This document shows, one piece after another, positions 44,551 to 52,997 of a stretch of 64,000 bases of DNA. The DNA comes from DASPKX01 sp035627835. GTDB taxonomy: Bacteria; Verrucomicrobiota; Verrucomicrobiia; Limisphaerales; SXQI01. The stretch is taken from assembly GCA_035627835.1 (NCBI GenBank), contig DASPKX010000104.1:1-64000 (forward strand), given 5' to 3'. Each line of letters begins with the position of its first letter. Positions within the stretch are counted from its first letter, which is position 1. The position numbers were made by a program, and so were the translations under genes. Under the pieces are notes generated by a model. The model had not been told where the DNA came from and searched no databases. It worked only from the letters and a program-made list of their open reading frames with translations.

Positions 44551-46745
44551 ACATAGAAACATTCAAATACGACAATCGGATCGTCCGCGCGTTCGCGATT
44601 GCCACCGTGGTCTGGGGCCTGGTGGGGATGAGCGCCGGACTGCTGGCTGCCGTCCAGTTGTTCTGGCCGGAGGCAAACTTCAACCTGCAGTTCACAACTT
44701 TCGGCCGAATTCGGCCGCTCCACACGAACGCCGTGATCTTCGCATTCGTGGGCAACGGCATGTTCATGGGCATCTATTACTCGCTGCAACGCTTGTGCAA
44801 GGCACGCATGTACAGCGACCGGCTGAGCTGGATTAACTTCTGGGGATGGAATGCCATCATCGTCGCAGCGGCTATCACCCTGCCGTTGGGCTTCACCACC
44901 AGCAAAGAGTACGCTGAGCTGGAATGGCCGATTGATCTCGCGATTGCCGCAGTCTGGGTCGTGTTCACAGTGAACCTGCTCGGCACGATCCTGAAGCGGC
45001 GCGAGAAGCACCTCTACGTGGCGATCTGGTTTTACATCGCCACGGCAATCACCGTGGCGGTGCTGCACATCTTCAATTCGTTGGCGGTCCCCGCGAGCTG
45101 GTTCAAGAGCTACTCCGTTTATGCCGGTGTGCAGGATGCGTTGGTTCAATGGTGGTACGGGCACAACGCGGTCGCCTTCTTTTTAACCACTCCATACCTC
45201 GGCCTGATGTATTATTTCCTGCCGAAGGCGGCGGAGCGTCCCGTCTTTTCGTATCGCCTGTCGATCATCCACTTCTGGGCGCTCATCTTCATTTACATCT
45301 GGGCGGGGCCGCATCATCTGCTCTACACCGCCTTGCCAGATTGGGCGCAATCCCTCGGGATGGTTTTCTCCATCATGCTCGTTGCTCCGAGCTGGGGTGG
45401 CATGCTGAATGGGTTGCTCACGCTGCGCGGCGCGTGGGACAAACTCCGCACGGAGCCAATGCTCAAGTTCATGGTGGTAGCGCTCACTGCCTATGGCATG
45501 GCGACTTTGGAAGGGCCAATGCTCTCGATCAAGAGCGTCAACTCCCTCTCCCACTACACCGACTGGACGGTCGCTCACGTGCATACCGGCGCGTTGGGCT
45601 GGAACGGGTTCCTGACCTTCAGCGTTCTCTATTGGCTCCTGCCAAAGCTCTACAACACACAGCTTTGGTCCAAACGGCTGGCCAACTGGCACTTCTGGAT
45701 CGCGCTGCTCGGCATGATGTTCTACGTGGTGCCGATGTACTGGAGCGGCATTGCGCAAGGGCTGATGTGGAAGCAATTCACGCCCGAAGGGTTCATGCAA
45801 TACCCGAACTTCCTGGAAACAGTGCTGCAATTGATCCCCATGCACAGGCTGCGCGCGATTGGTGGATCGCTCTACATCGTGGGGGCATTCATCATGGCTT
45901 ACAACCTCTGGCGGACAGCGCGCTCGGGCGTCTTCGTCCCTGACGTTGAGGCGCAAGCGGCGGCGCTTAAATCCCAAGACGCCCACGCGCCAGCGGATCC
46001 ATGGAAGCATCGTTGGCTGGAATCCAAGCCGGTGTTGTTCACCGCGCTGACCACGTTGGCCATCTTGATCGGCGGTTTGATCGAAATCGTGCCGCTCTAC
46101 CTGATCAAACAAAACGTGCCGACGATCGCGAGCGTGAAGCCTTACACGCCATTGGAAGTGATGGGCCGGGACTTCTACATCCGCGAGGGTTGTGTTGGCT
46201 GCCATTCGCAAATGGTGCGCCCCTTCCGCTCAGAAACGGAGCGTTACGGGGAATACTCGAAGGCTGGTGAGTTCGTGTTTGAGCATCCCTTCCTGTGGGG
46301 TTCCAAGCGCACTGGCCCCGACCTTCATCGCATCGGCGGGAAGTACCCGGACGCCTGGCATTACAACCACATGGATGATCCGACCAGCACATCGCCTGGT
46401 TCCATCATGCCGCGCTACTCCTGGTTGTTGAAACAAAAGATCGACACCAACGCTGTGGCGGCCCGAATCACCGCGCTGCGCAAGGTGGGCGTCCCCTACC
46501 CTGCCGGTTATGAAGCCGTGGCGGTGGCTGACCTGCAAAAGCAAGCAGCCTCAATTGTCGCGAGCCTGGAGACGGGCTCCATCAAGGCTGAGCCTGACAA
46601 GGAGATCATCGCGATGATCGCGTATCTGCAACGGCTCGGCACCGACATCAAGGCAGCCCCGCAAGAGGAAGCGCCCCTGGAAACATCACAAGCTCCAGCG
46701 CCTCTCAAGCAAGCGTCAGCCACACCAACCATCATCAATAACTAA
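44547..46745 (+). CDS. ccoNO: cbb3-type cytochrome c oxidase, fused subunits I and II (CcoN-CcoO)
   Basis: 732 residues. Residues 1-~480 are CcoN: 12 helices with haem/CuB His residues in FGRIRPLHTNAVIF, VQWWYGHNAVAFF, IYIWAGPHHLLYT and DWTVAHVHTGALGWNGF. From ~510 the CcoO part begins (TTLAILIGGLIEIVPLYLI anchor) with the haem c motif CVGCH near 548, then GPDLHRIGGKYPDAWHYNHM and the Met ligand in PGSIMPRYSWL. In most bacteria the two are separate genes. Together with CcoP they reduce O2 with high affinity and pump protons. Confidence 0.96.
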   Translation: MNIETFKYDNRIVRAFAIATVVWGLVGMSAGLLAAVQLFWPEANFNLQFTTFGRIRPLHTNAVIFAFVGNGMFMGIYYSLQRLCKARMYSDRLSWINFWGWNAIIVAAAITLPLGFTTSKEYAELEWPIDLAIAAVWVVFTVNLLGTILKRREKHLYVAIWFYIATAITVAVLHIFNSLAVPASWFKSYSVYAGVQDALVQWWYGHNAVAFFLTTPYLGLMYYFLPKAAERPVFSYRLSIIHFWALIFIYIWAGPHHLLYTALPDWAQSLGMVFSIMLVAPSWGGMLNGLLTLRGAWDKLRTEPMLKFMVVALTAYGMATLEGPMLSIKSVNSLSHYTDWTVAHVHTGALGWNGFLTFSVLYWLLPKLYNTQLWSKRLANWHFWIALLGMMFYVVPMYWSGIAQGLMWKQFTPEGFMQYPNFLETVLQLIPMHRLRAIGGSLYIVGAFIMAYNLWRTARSGVFVPDVEAQAAALKSQDAHAPADPWKHRWLESKPVLFTALTTLAILIGGLIEIVPLYLIKQNVPTIASVKPYTPLEVMGRDFYIREGCVGCHSQMVRPFRSETERYGEYSKAGEFVFEHPFLWGSKRTGPDLHRIGGKYPDAWHYNHMDDPTSTSPGSIMPRYSWLLKQKIDTNAVAARITALRKVGVPYPAGYEAVAVADLQKQAASIVASLETGSIKAEPDKEIIAMIAYLQRLGTDIKAAPQEEAPLETSQAPAPLKQASATPTIINN

Positions 46746-46753
46746 AGGTCGTT

Positions 46754-46954
46754 ATGGTTAAGAACATATTGCAAAGCATCGGGGGGATTGGGCTTTACGG
46801 GGTGATCTCCGTTTGCCTCTTCTTCGCGGTCTTCAGCGGGGCAGTCCTGCTGGCCTGCCTGCATCGCCGCGGTTTCCTCGACCGGATGAGCGTCATGCCC
46901 CTCGAGGATGGTGAACGGCCAATTCAAAGCGCAGGAGGAAGTGACCATGAATAA
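46754..46954 (+). CDS. ccoQ: cbb3 oxidase subunit CcoQ (FixQ)
   Basis: 66 residues. One transmembrane helix (GGIGLYGVISVCLFFAVFSGAVLLACL) and a short acidic tail, as in CcoQ. It lies between ccoNO and ccoP and overlaps the ccoP start by 8 bases. Assigned mainly by size, topology and position. Confidence 0.8.
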   Translation: MVKNILQSIGGIGLYGVISVCLFFAVFSGAVLLACLHRRGFLDRMSVMPLEDGERPIQSAGGSDHE

Positions 46955-47546
46955 TCCAAAAGATCCGAACGAACAGGATCCGCTGCTCATCGACCACGAG
47001 GCTGATGGAATCAAAGAGTTGGACAACTTGCTCCCCCGCTGGTGGGTGTGGCTGTTCTACCTCTGCATCGCGTTCTCCGTCGGCTACATGCTCTACTACC
47101 ACGTGCTCAATGTGGGTGATTTGCAGATCGCCGAATACCAGAAGGAAGCGAAGGCTGGCGAAGCCATTAAATCCGCTGCGTTGGCGAAGTTCGAAAGCTC
47201 ACTCGACAGCCTGGAGCCACTTAAGGATGACAGCGCGATTGCAGCTGGAAATCAGGCTTATCTAACCTACTGCGCGCCTTGTCATCGGGCGGATGGTGGC
47301 GGTTTGGTTGGCCCGAACTTGACCGACGATTACTGGATTCACGGCTCCAATTATGTGGAGTCAGTGAAGGTCATCATCAACGGCGTTCCAGACAAAGGAA
47401 TGCTCACGTGGCGCGGGGTTCTTAAGCCTGCGGAGATTCAAAACGTCGCCAGCTACATTTGGACATTGCGGGGCACTAAGCCCGAAAATCCGAAGCCGCC
47501 GGAGAATCAACAAGCCGCGGCGCCAGCCAGCAACGATTACGAGTAA
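46947..47546 (+). CDS. ccoP: cbb3 oxidase subunit III CcoP, monohaem form
   Basis: 199 residues from the ATG at 46947 with AGGAGGAAG upstream. N-terminal DGIKELDNLLPRWWVWLFYL is the CcoP anchor signature. Only one haem c motif, CAPCH near residue 109, with Met ligand in PDKGMLTWRG; canonical CcoP has two haem domains and ~300 residues. The tail is Pro/Glu/Ala rich. It accepts electrons from soluble cytochrome c or the bc1 complex. Confidence 0.93.
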   Translation: MNNPKDPNEQDPLLIDHEADGIKELDNLLPRWWVWLFYLCIAFSVGYMLYYHVLNVGDLQIAEYQKEAKAGEAIKSAALAKFESSLDSLEPLKDDSAIAAGNQAYLTYCAPCHRADGGGLVGPNLTDDYWIHGSNYVESVKVIINGVPDKGMLTWRGVLKPAEIQNVASYIWTLRGTKPENPKPPENQQAAAPASNDYE

Positions 47547-47570
47547 AGTCGTTCACCAAGCAGGTAGCAC

Positions 47571-49040
47571 ATGTCTGTCACGATCCAACCAACTCCGAAT
47601 GGCTCCCACAGGAACGCTGGGGTCCAGCAGGATATCCATTGGGAGGATTTCCGTGATCACTTGGCGACTGCGGAGAAGGATGGCAAACGGAAGTGGGTTT
47701 ACGCAAAGAAGCCGTCCGGCAAATGGTATCGGCGGCGGGCATGGTTCAGTGTCCTGCTCCTGGCCATAATGTTCATTGGGCCGTTTGTTCGCATTAACGG
47801 CAACCCACTCTTAATGTTCAACATCGTCGAAAGGCGTTTCTCGATCCTGGGGCAAATCTTCTGGCCACAGGATGTGGTGATCTTTGCCGTGGCGATGCTG
47901 CTATTCATCACCAGCATCATCATCTTCACAACTGCGTTTGGGCGGCTCTGGTGCGGCTGGGCCTGCCCGCAAACCGTCTTGATGGAGATGGTGTTCAGGC
48001 GAGTCGAGTATTGGATTGAAGGCGATGCCGCAGAGCAACGCGCTCTCGCAACGGCCCCCTGGAGCCGCACCAAAGTGGCCAAGAAAGCCCTGAAGCACGC
48101 GACATTCTTCGGCCTGTCGTTCCTGATAGGGAACACCTTGCTCAGCTACATCATCGGGGCGGACGCCTTGATCGACATCGTGCGGGACGATCCTCGCGAG
48201 CATATCACCGGGCTTTCGTTCATGATGTTATTCACGCTGATCTTTTACGCGATCTTTGCCAGGTTCCGTGAACAAGCGTGCACGTTCATCTGCCCGTACG
48301 GCCGTTTTCAATCGGCTGTGCTTGATGAGAACACGATGGTGGTGGCCTACGACCATAAACGGGGTGAGAAGCGGGGCAAGTTGCACCGGAACCAAGCTTG
48401 GGCAAATCGTCTCGCAGAGGGGTATGGCGATTGCGTGAATTGTCGTGCATGCGTTGCGGTCTGCCCCACGGGAATCGACATTCGCAATGGCACGCAAATG
48501 GAGTGCGTGAGCTGCACCGCTTGCATCGATGCCTGCGATAGCGTGATGACGAAGGTCGGCCGCCCAACCGGTCTTATTCGTTACGCCTCTCTGAACAGCA
48601 TTGAGAAAGGCGAGAGATTCCGCTTCACCGCCCGGATGGGGTGGTATTCCGCCGTGCTGTTCGCGCTTGCGATGCTCTTGTCCGCGCTGGTGTTTACACG
48701 CGCAGAAGTTGAAACGCTGTTCCTGCGCGCGCCCGGCGCGCTCTACCAGGAGACTGCGGACGGGAAGATTCAAAACCTCTACACCGTCAAGGTAATCAAC
48801 AAGACCTCACATGAAATCGCAGTCCAAATGAGGGTAGAAAATTTCCCCGCCGAGCTGCAAATCATGGGACACAAGCATTTCAGCGTGGCCAAGGAGCAAC
48901 TCGCGCAAACCTCCGTGTTGATTCGGGCGGACAAAGCCGCCGTTCAATCGGCCAAAACGCCCCTGAAGATCGGGGTGTATTCCAACGACAAACTTTTAGA
49001 GACCGTCGAGACCGTTTTTGCGGGACCACGAGATCGCTGA
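47571..49040 (+). CDS. ccoG: cbb3 oxidase accessory iron-sulphur protein CcoG (FixG/RdxA)
   Basis: 489 residues. Five or so helices, a conserved WCGWACPQTV, and two ferredoxin-type 4Fe-4S clusters (CVNCRACVAVCPTGID and CVSCTACIDAC). The C-terminal ~110 residues form an Ig-like periplasmic domain (YTVKVINKTSHEIAVQM). CcoG acts as a cupric reductase in oxidase assembly. Located 24 bases after ccoP. Confidence 0.96.
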   Translation: MSVTIQPTPNGSHRNAGVQQDIHWEDFRDHLATAEKDGKRKWVYAKKPSGKWYRRRAWFSVLLLAIMFIGPFVRINGNPLLMFNIVERRFSILGQIFWPQDVVIFAVAMLLFITSIIIFTTAFGRLWCGWACPQTVLMEMVFRRVEYWIEGDAAEQRALATAPWSRTKVAKKALKHATFFGLSFLIGNTLLSYIIGADALIDIVRDDPREHITGLSFMMLFTLIFYAIFARFREQACTFICPYGRFQSAVLDENTMVVAYDHKRGEKRGKLHRNQAWANRLAEGYGDCVNCRACVAVCPTGIDIRNGTQMECVSCTACIDACDSVMTKVGRPTGLIRYASLNSIEKGERFRFTARMGWYSAVLFALAMLLSALVFTRAEVETLFLRAPGALYQETADGKIQNLYTVKVINKTSHEIAVQMRVENFPAELQIMGHKHFSVAKEQLAQTSVLIRADKAAVQSAKTPLKIGVYSNDKLLETVETVFAGPRDR

Positions 49041-49049
49041 GGAGAACGC

Positions 49050-49514
49050 ATGAAGAAGATTCTGAACAACCCATGGCCCTACGCAATAATGGCGTGGTTC
49101 GCACTTGCAATCACCGGCATGGTCATTTGGATCACCGTGGCGGTTCGCAATGACCACGAACTCGTGCGCAAGGATTACTACGAGGCGGAACTCCGTTTTC
49201 AAACTCAGTTCGACAGCGTTCAACGAACCAAACCGATTCGCAAGGATGTCGCTGTGGCGTATGAGCCTTCTCGTGAGAGCGTGACCGTCAAACTGCCCGC
49301 TTCTCATCATGGCGCTACCGGGGTGGTTCACTTTTATCGGCCCTCTGAGGCCAAACTCGACCGAAAGTTCGACCTGCAACTCAGCGAAGCCGCCGTTCAA
49401 GAGCTGGCAGTCAAAGATATGAAAGCCGGTCTTTGGAAGGTCCAGGTCGCGTGGACCGTAAACGGGGTGCAATACTACTTCGATCAACCACTGATGCTCG
49501 CGGGAACCCAATAA
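49050..49514 (+). CDS. ccoH: FixH/CcoH family protein
   Basis: 154 residues. One N-terminal transmembrane helix (WPYAIMAWFALAITGMVIWIT) followed by NDHELVRKDYYEAELRFQ, the FixH signature, and a beta-rich periplasmic domain. Needed for stability of the cbb3 complex. Its stop overlaps the ATG of the next gene (TAATG). Confidence 0.92.
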   Translation: MKKILNNPWPYAIMAWFALAITGMVIWITVAVRNDHELVRKDYYEAELRFQTQFDSVQRTKPIRKDVAVAYEPSRESVTVKLPASHHGATGVVHFYRPSEAKLDRKFDLQLSEAAVQELAVKDMKAGLWKVQVAWTVNGVQYYFDQPLMLAGTQ

Positions 49515-50206
49515 TGATCGAACTGCCCACAGCCTTCCTGCTCGGGCTGGTCGGCAGCCTGCACTGCATCGGGATGTGCGGGCCGCTCGCCCTTGCGGTT
49601 CCGCGCGTGGGCTCCACAAATCGCGCCTTGGTCGTAAGCCGCCTGCTCTACAACGGCGGCCGCATAACCACTTACATGGTTATTGGCGGAGTGTTCGGCC
49701 TCGTCGGCAAAAGCATAGCGCTTGCAGGCCTGCAGGAATGGCTGTCGATCATTGCAGGAGCGCTGTTGCTGGTGGGGTTGGCCTTCTCTCGCCAAGCTGC
49801 GGCGATTGCGCCGATGGGACGGATGGTAATCAAGTTGAGGAATCGATTCGGACTGCTGTTGCGGAGGCGAACATATCCAGCAGTTGCCGGCCTGGGTCTG
49901 CTGAATGGTTTGCTCCCTTGTGGTTTGGTTTATGCGGCGGCCACTGGCGCGGCGGCGAGCGCTGGTTTGCTCGCCGGCACGGGCTTCATGCTGGCATTCG
50001 GAATTGGCACCTTGCCAGTAATGCTGGGCCTTGGGTTGATTGGCCCACGGCTCCAAGGTGTATTGGGTTTCAAGCTCCAAAGGCTCATCCCTGTTTCCGT
50101 TGCCTTGGTTGGAGCATTGCTGATCCTGCGCGGCCTCGCCCTGGGCATACCGTACATTAGTCCCGACCTTGCGCCCGAAGCAGGAGTCACAGTTAAGTGC
50201 CACTGA
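49514..50206 (+). CDS. SafE/TauE-like membrane transporter of the cbb3 cluster
   Basis: 230 residues from the ATG at 49514, one base overlapping ccoH. Six or so helices with GLVGSLHCIGMCGPLALAV at the start and GLLNGLLPCGLVYAAATGAA in the middle, the Cys-containing repeats of the sulfite exporter/DsbD-like family. Members in cbb3 clusters are often annotated as sulfite exporters but are thought to move copper; here the location after ccoGH supports a copper or redox role, by inference. Confidence 0.85.
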   Translation: MIELPTAFLLGLVGSLHCIGMCGPLALAVPRVGSTNRALVVSRLLYNGGRITTYMVIGGVFGLVGKSIALAGLQEWLSIIAGALLLVGLAFSRQAAAIAPMGRMVIKLRNRFGLLLRRRTYPAVAGLGLLNGLLPCGLVYAAATGAAASAGLLAGTGFMLAFGIGTLPVMLGLGLIGPRLQGVLGFKLQRLIPVSVALVGALLILRGLALGIPYISPDLAPEAGVTVKCH

Positions 50207-50225
50207 GCGCCTCTAGCTGACGCAT

Positions 50226-50250
50226 CGCGAGGGAAAATCCCTTGCGTTTG
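50226..50250 (+). terminator. Possible terminator after the cbb3 cluster
   Basis: CGCGAGGGA (50226-50234) and TCCCTTGCG (50238-50246) form a stem with one G-T pair and a 3-base loop, followed by TTTG. T-run short. Confidence 0.45.
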
Positions 50251-50276
50251 GGGTTGCCCAGGCCTATCTCAAACAG

Positions 50277-51629
50277 ATGCATCGCCGTGACTTTCTCAAG
50301 TTGACCGCAGCTTCCATTGCTGCTGCCGGGCTGGACATTTCCGCCGCAGACATTCTCTCCGGGAAACCTAAACGCGTTGGCCTCATCGGCACCGGCTGGT
50401 ATGGCAAAGCCGATCTCTTCCGTCTTATCCAGGTTGCTCCCGTAGAAGTCGTCTCCCTCTGCGACGTCGACAAGAAAATGCTCGCTGAGGCTGCGGACAT
50501 GGTTTCTGAGCGGCAGGCTTCAAAGAAGAAGCCGCGGACGTATGGCGATTACCGCGAGATGCTCAAGGAGAAGGATCTCGACATCGTGCTGATCGCGACG
50601 CCGGACCATTGGCACGCGCTGCCGATGATCGACGCAGTGAAAGCAGGGGCTCATGTTTATGTGCAGAAGCCCACCAGCGTGGATGTGGTTGAGAGCCAGG
50701 CGATGCTCGCGGCTGCGAAGAAATATAAACGCGTCGTGCAGGTCGGCACCCAGCGCCGCAGCACTCCACACCTCATCGAAGCTCGCGACCAAATCATCCG
50801 CGAAGGAAAGCTGGGGAAGATTCACCAGGTCGATATCTACTGCTATTACCACATGCGCGCCCGCGAAAACCCCGCGGACACGACGGCGCCCGACTTCCTG
50901 GATTACGACATGTGGACAGGCCCTGCTCCAATGCGCCCCTACAACAAGCTGATCCACCCACGCAGTTGGCGCGCCTTTATGGAGTACGGCAACGGCATCG
51001 TTGGCGATATGTGCATCCACATGCTCGATATGGTGCGCTGGATGATGGACCTCGGTTGGCCCACCTCAATCAGCTCCAACGGCGGCATTCTTTTCGACAA
51101 GGCGAGCAAGGCCAACATCACTGACACGCAGACAGTCACCTTCGACTACGATGGCCTGCCGATTGTTTGGCAGCACCGCACGTATGGCGACGCGCCGGAT
51201 CCCAAGTATCCCTGGGGCGCGACGATTCACGGCGAAAAAGGGATCCTCAAGGCGAGCGTGAACAGTTACGACTTCATCCCCCGCGATAAGAGCCAGAAGG
51301 CTATTCACAAGGATGTGACTTTTGAGCTGGAGCAATATCCTATCGACAAAGTGGAGAAAGATCTGGAACGCCACGTTGCCCCTGCTATTCGCCGGCATAT
51401 GCTCGACTTCCTCGCGGCCATTGAGAAGCGGAGCAAGCCCGTTGCCGACATTGAGCAAGGAGTAACTTCAACAATCAGCTGCATTTTGGCCAACATCTCG
51501 CAGGAGCTTGGCCGAAGCGTCCGCTACGACCATCGCAAAGGCGAGATCATCAGCGACCCCGATGCCAACCGCTTGCTTGCGCGGCAATACCGCGCTCCGT
51601 GGGTGCATCCCGATCCGAAGAGCGTTTAG
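50277..51629 (+). CDS. Gfo/Idh/MocA-family oxidoreductase with Tat-like signal
   Basis: 450 residues. The leader HRRDFLKLTAASIAAAGLDI is twin-arginine type. Rossmann start KRVGLIGTGWYGKADLFRL; catalytic Lys in AHVYVQKPTSVDV, where the usual Glu before Lys-Pro is Gln. WHALPMIDAVKAG and MCIHMLDMVRWMMDLGWP are typical of this sub-family. Substrate unknown, probably a sugar derivative in the periplasm. Confidence 0.9.
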   Translation: MHRRDFLKLTAASIAAAGLDISAADILSGKPKRVGLIGTGWYGKADLFRLIQVAPVEVVSLCDVDKKMLAEAADMVSERQASKKKPRTYGDYREMLKEKDLDIVLIATPDHWHALPMIDAVKAGAHVYVQKPTSVDVVESQAMLAAAKKYKRVVQVGTQRRSTPHLIEARDQIIREGKLGKIHQVDIYCYYHMRARENPADTTAPDFLDYDMWTGPAPMRPYNKLIHPRSWRAFMEYGNGIVGDMCIHMLDMVRWMMDLGWPTSISSNGGILFDKASKANITDTQTVTFDYDGLPIVWQHRTYGDAPDPKYPWGATIHGEKGILKASVNSYDFIPRDKSQKAIHKDVTFELEQYPIDKVEKDLERHVAPAIRRHMLDFLAAIEKRSKPVADIEQGVTSTISCILANISQELGRSVRYDHRKGEIISDPDANRLLARQYRAPWVHPDPKSV

Positions 51630-52852
51630 TGGAACAACCGCTCGCCTGCCCGTGAGCGGTAAGGTCCGACTCCTGGAGTAAACGGGCGCGCACGGCCATG
51701 CTTGCGCGCTTCGAAGTCATATTGGAAGAGCACTCCAACGGAGTTGGCGCCACGTCCATGGCTCCGCAACGCGCGAATCCCGTGCCCATAAACGAGCGTC
51801 ACGAACCAACTGCGGCGGGGAGAAGCGTAAGTTAGCCCGCCGCCCACGCCCGCATGCAAATGCCCGCCGGGCATTTCCAAGCCGGGCAGGTAATCAATGT
51901 ATGCGCCCGCCGCCAACAGATCAGCGTACCAATGCTTCCCCGGCGTGAGGGGGATCGAGTATTGGCCATTGAGGAGCACGAAGTTTTCCGCGCTTAGCTC
52001 CTGGTAAAAATATCCCGGAATGCTCAACGGAAATTCTGAGCCGAAAGGAAGCACGCCGCCCAGGCGATAAGCCCCGAAACGATCAGCCTCGAAAGTGGTG
52101 CCGACAGTGAAGGAAACATCAAACAGCTGCTCCGACGGGAACGTGTACTTGAGAAGCGCTCGAGCCCAGACCGCGTGCGTGGAGTTTTCTAGGTTGCGGT
52201 CATTCGCGAACCCGTACCCTTCCGATTCATCGCGGAATGCATAGTCATACCAGGCCGACAGCTCCATCGCTAAAGGAGCCGTGAGGCTGGGCTCTCTGCC
52301 GCCAAACCGAAGTCCGACCCGTCCGCTGTAATAGTTGTGATCGGGCGGCAGCTCAAAGTTCGCCGCAGTGTCGTCCTCGTCAAAAATCGAGCGGCCAACC
52401 TCCCCACGAAAAACTGCCCACAACGGGATTTCGGAGCCGGGGTTGAGCCGGTGGTAAATGGACGCGGAGAAGTTCCCGCCATGCCCGTTAAAGGATTCTT
52501 CTTCAATGTACCGCCCGCGACGGATCTCTGAGTAGGTGTTCGCGAATCCGCCGCCAGCCACGCCAAACGCCACATCAGTGTTCGGGCCTAACAGTTCGCT
52601 GAAGCCAAGTTCGGCATCGATGTAGATAGGCGCGATCGCCAGGCGGAGGGTGCGATCTTCCGCGGTGAACTCCGGCTTGTTGTAGTAGTAAAATCCATAC
52701 CCGGAGATGGGCGCTTTTCCTTCGAGGGGCTGGTTGTAGCCGAGCTGAATGAGCCGCCGCTTGTAAGGATCGATCTGCCCGTGAGCCTTAGCCCCGTAGA
52801 AACAGATGCACGCTGCCAATATTCCGGAGAACAGACCCAGTTTCCTCGTCAC
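51626..52852 (-). CDS. Putative outer-membrane protein, uncharacterised
   Basis: 408 residues from a GTG start at 52852 that begins a signal peptide (TRKLGLFSGILAACICFYGAKAHG). Longer frames reach into the helicase gene on the other strand and are rejected. The mature part has many amphipathic Tyr/Phe-rich strands (LPPDHNYYSGRVGLRFGG, AMELSAWYDYAFRDES, HLHAGVGGGLTYASPRRSWFVTLVYG), consistent with a beta-barrel, although the C-terminus lacks a clear terminal Phe motif. No family recognised. It ends overlapping the oxidoreductase stop by four bases on the opposite strand. Confidence 0.65.
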   Translation of the reverse strand: MTRKLGLFSGILAACICFYGAKAHGQIDPYKRRLIQLGYNQPLEGKAPISGYGFYYYNKPEFTAEDRTLRLAIAPIYIDAELGFSELLGPNTDVAFGVAGGGFANTYSEIRRGRYIEEESFNGHGGNFSASIYHRLNPGSEIPLWAVFRGEVGRSIFDEDDTAANFELPPDHNYYSGRVGLRFGGREPSLTAPLAMELSAWYDYAFRDESEGYGFANDRNLENSTHAVWARALLKYTFPSEQLFDVSFTVGTTFEADRFGAYRLGGVLPFGSEFPLSIPGYFYQELSAENFVLLNGQYSIPLTPGKHWYADLLAAGAYIDYLPGLEMPGGHLHAGVGGGLTYASPRRSWFVTLVYGHGIRALRSHGRGANSVGVLFQYDFEARKHGRARPFTPGVGPYRSRAGERLFH

Positions 52853-52997
52853 GCCTGGCGATCTTACACAAACGGTCCTCAGCGAGCAACTTGCCCCCCC
52901 TCCCTGCCCTCGCAAATCAAGACTAAAAGCAATGTGAAGAACTTTTTCCAGCCCCTCCTTGTGGATGAGTTTTGGCGAAGTAAGATGCGCGACGCTG

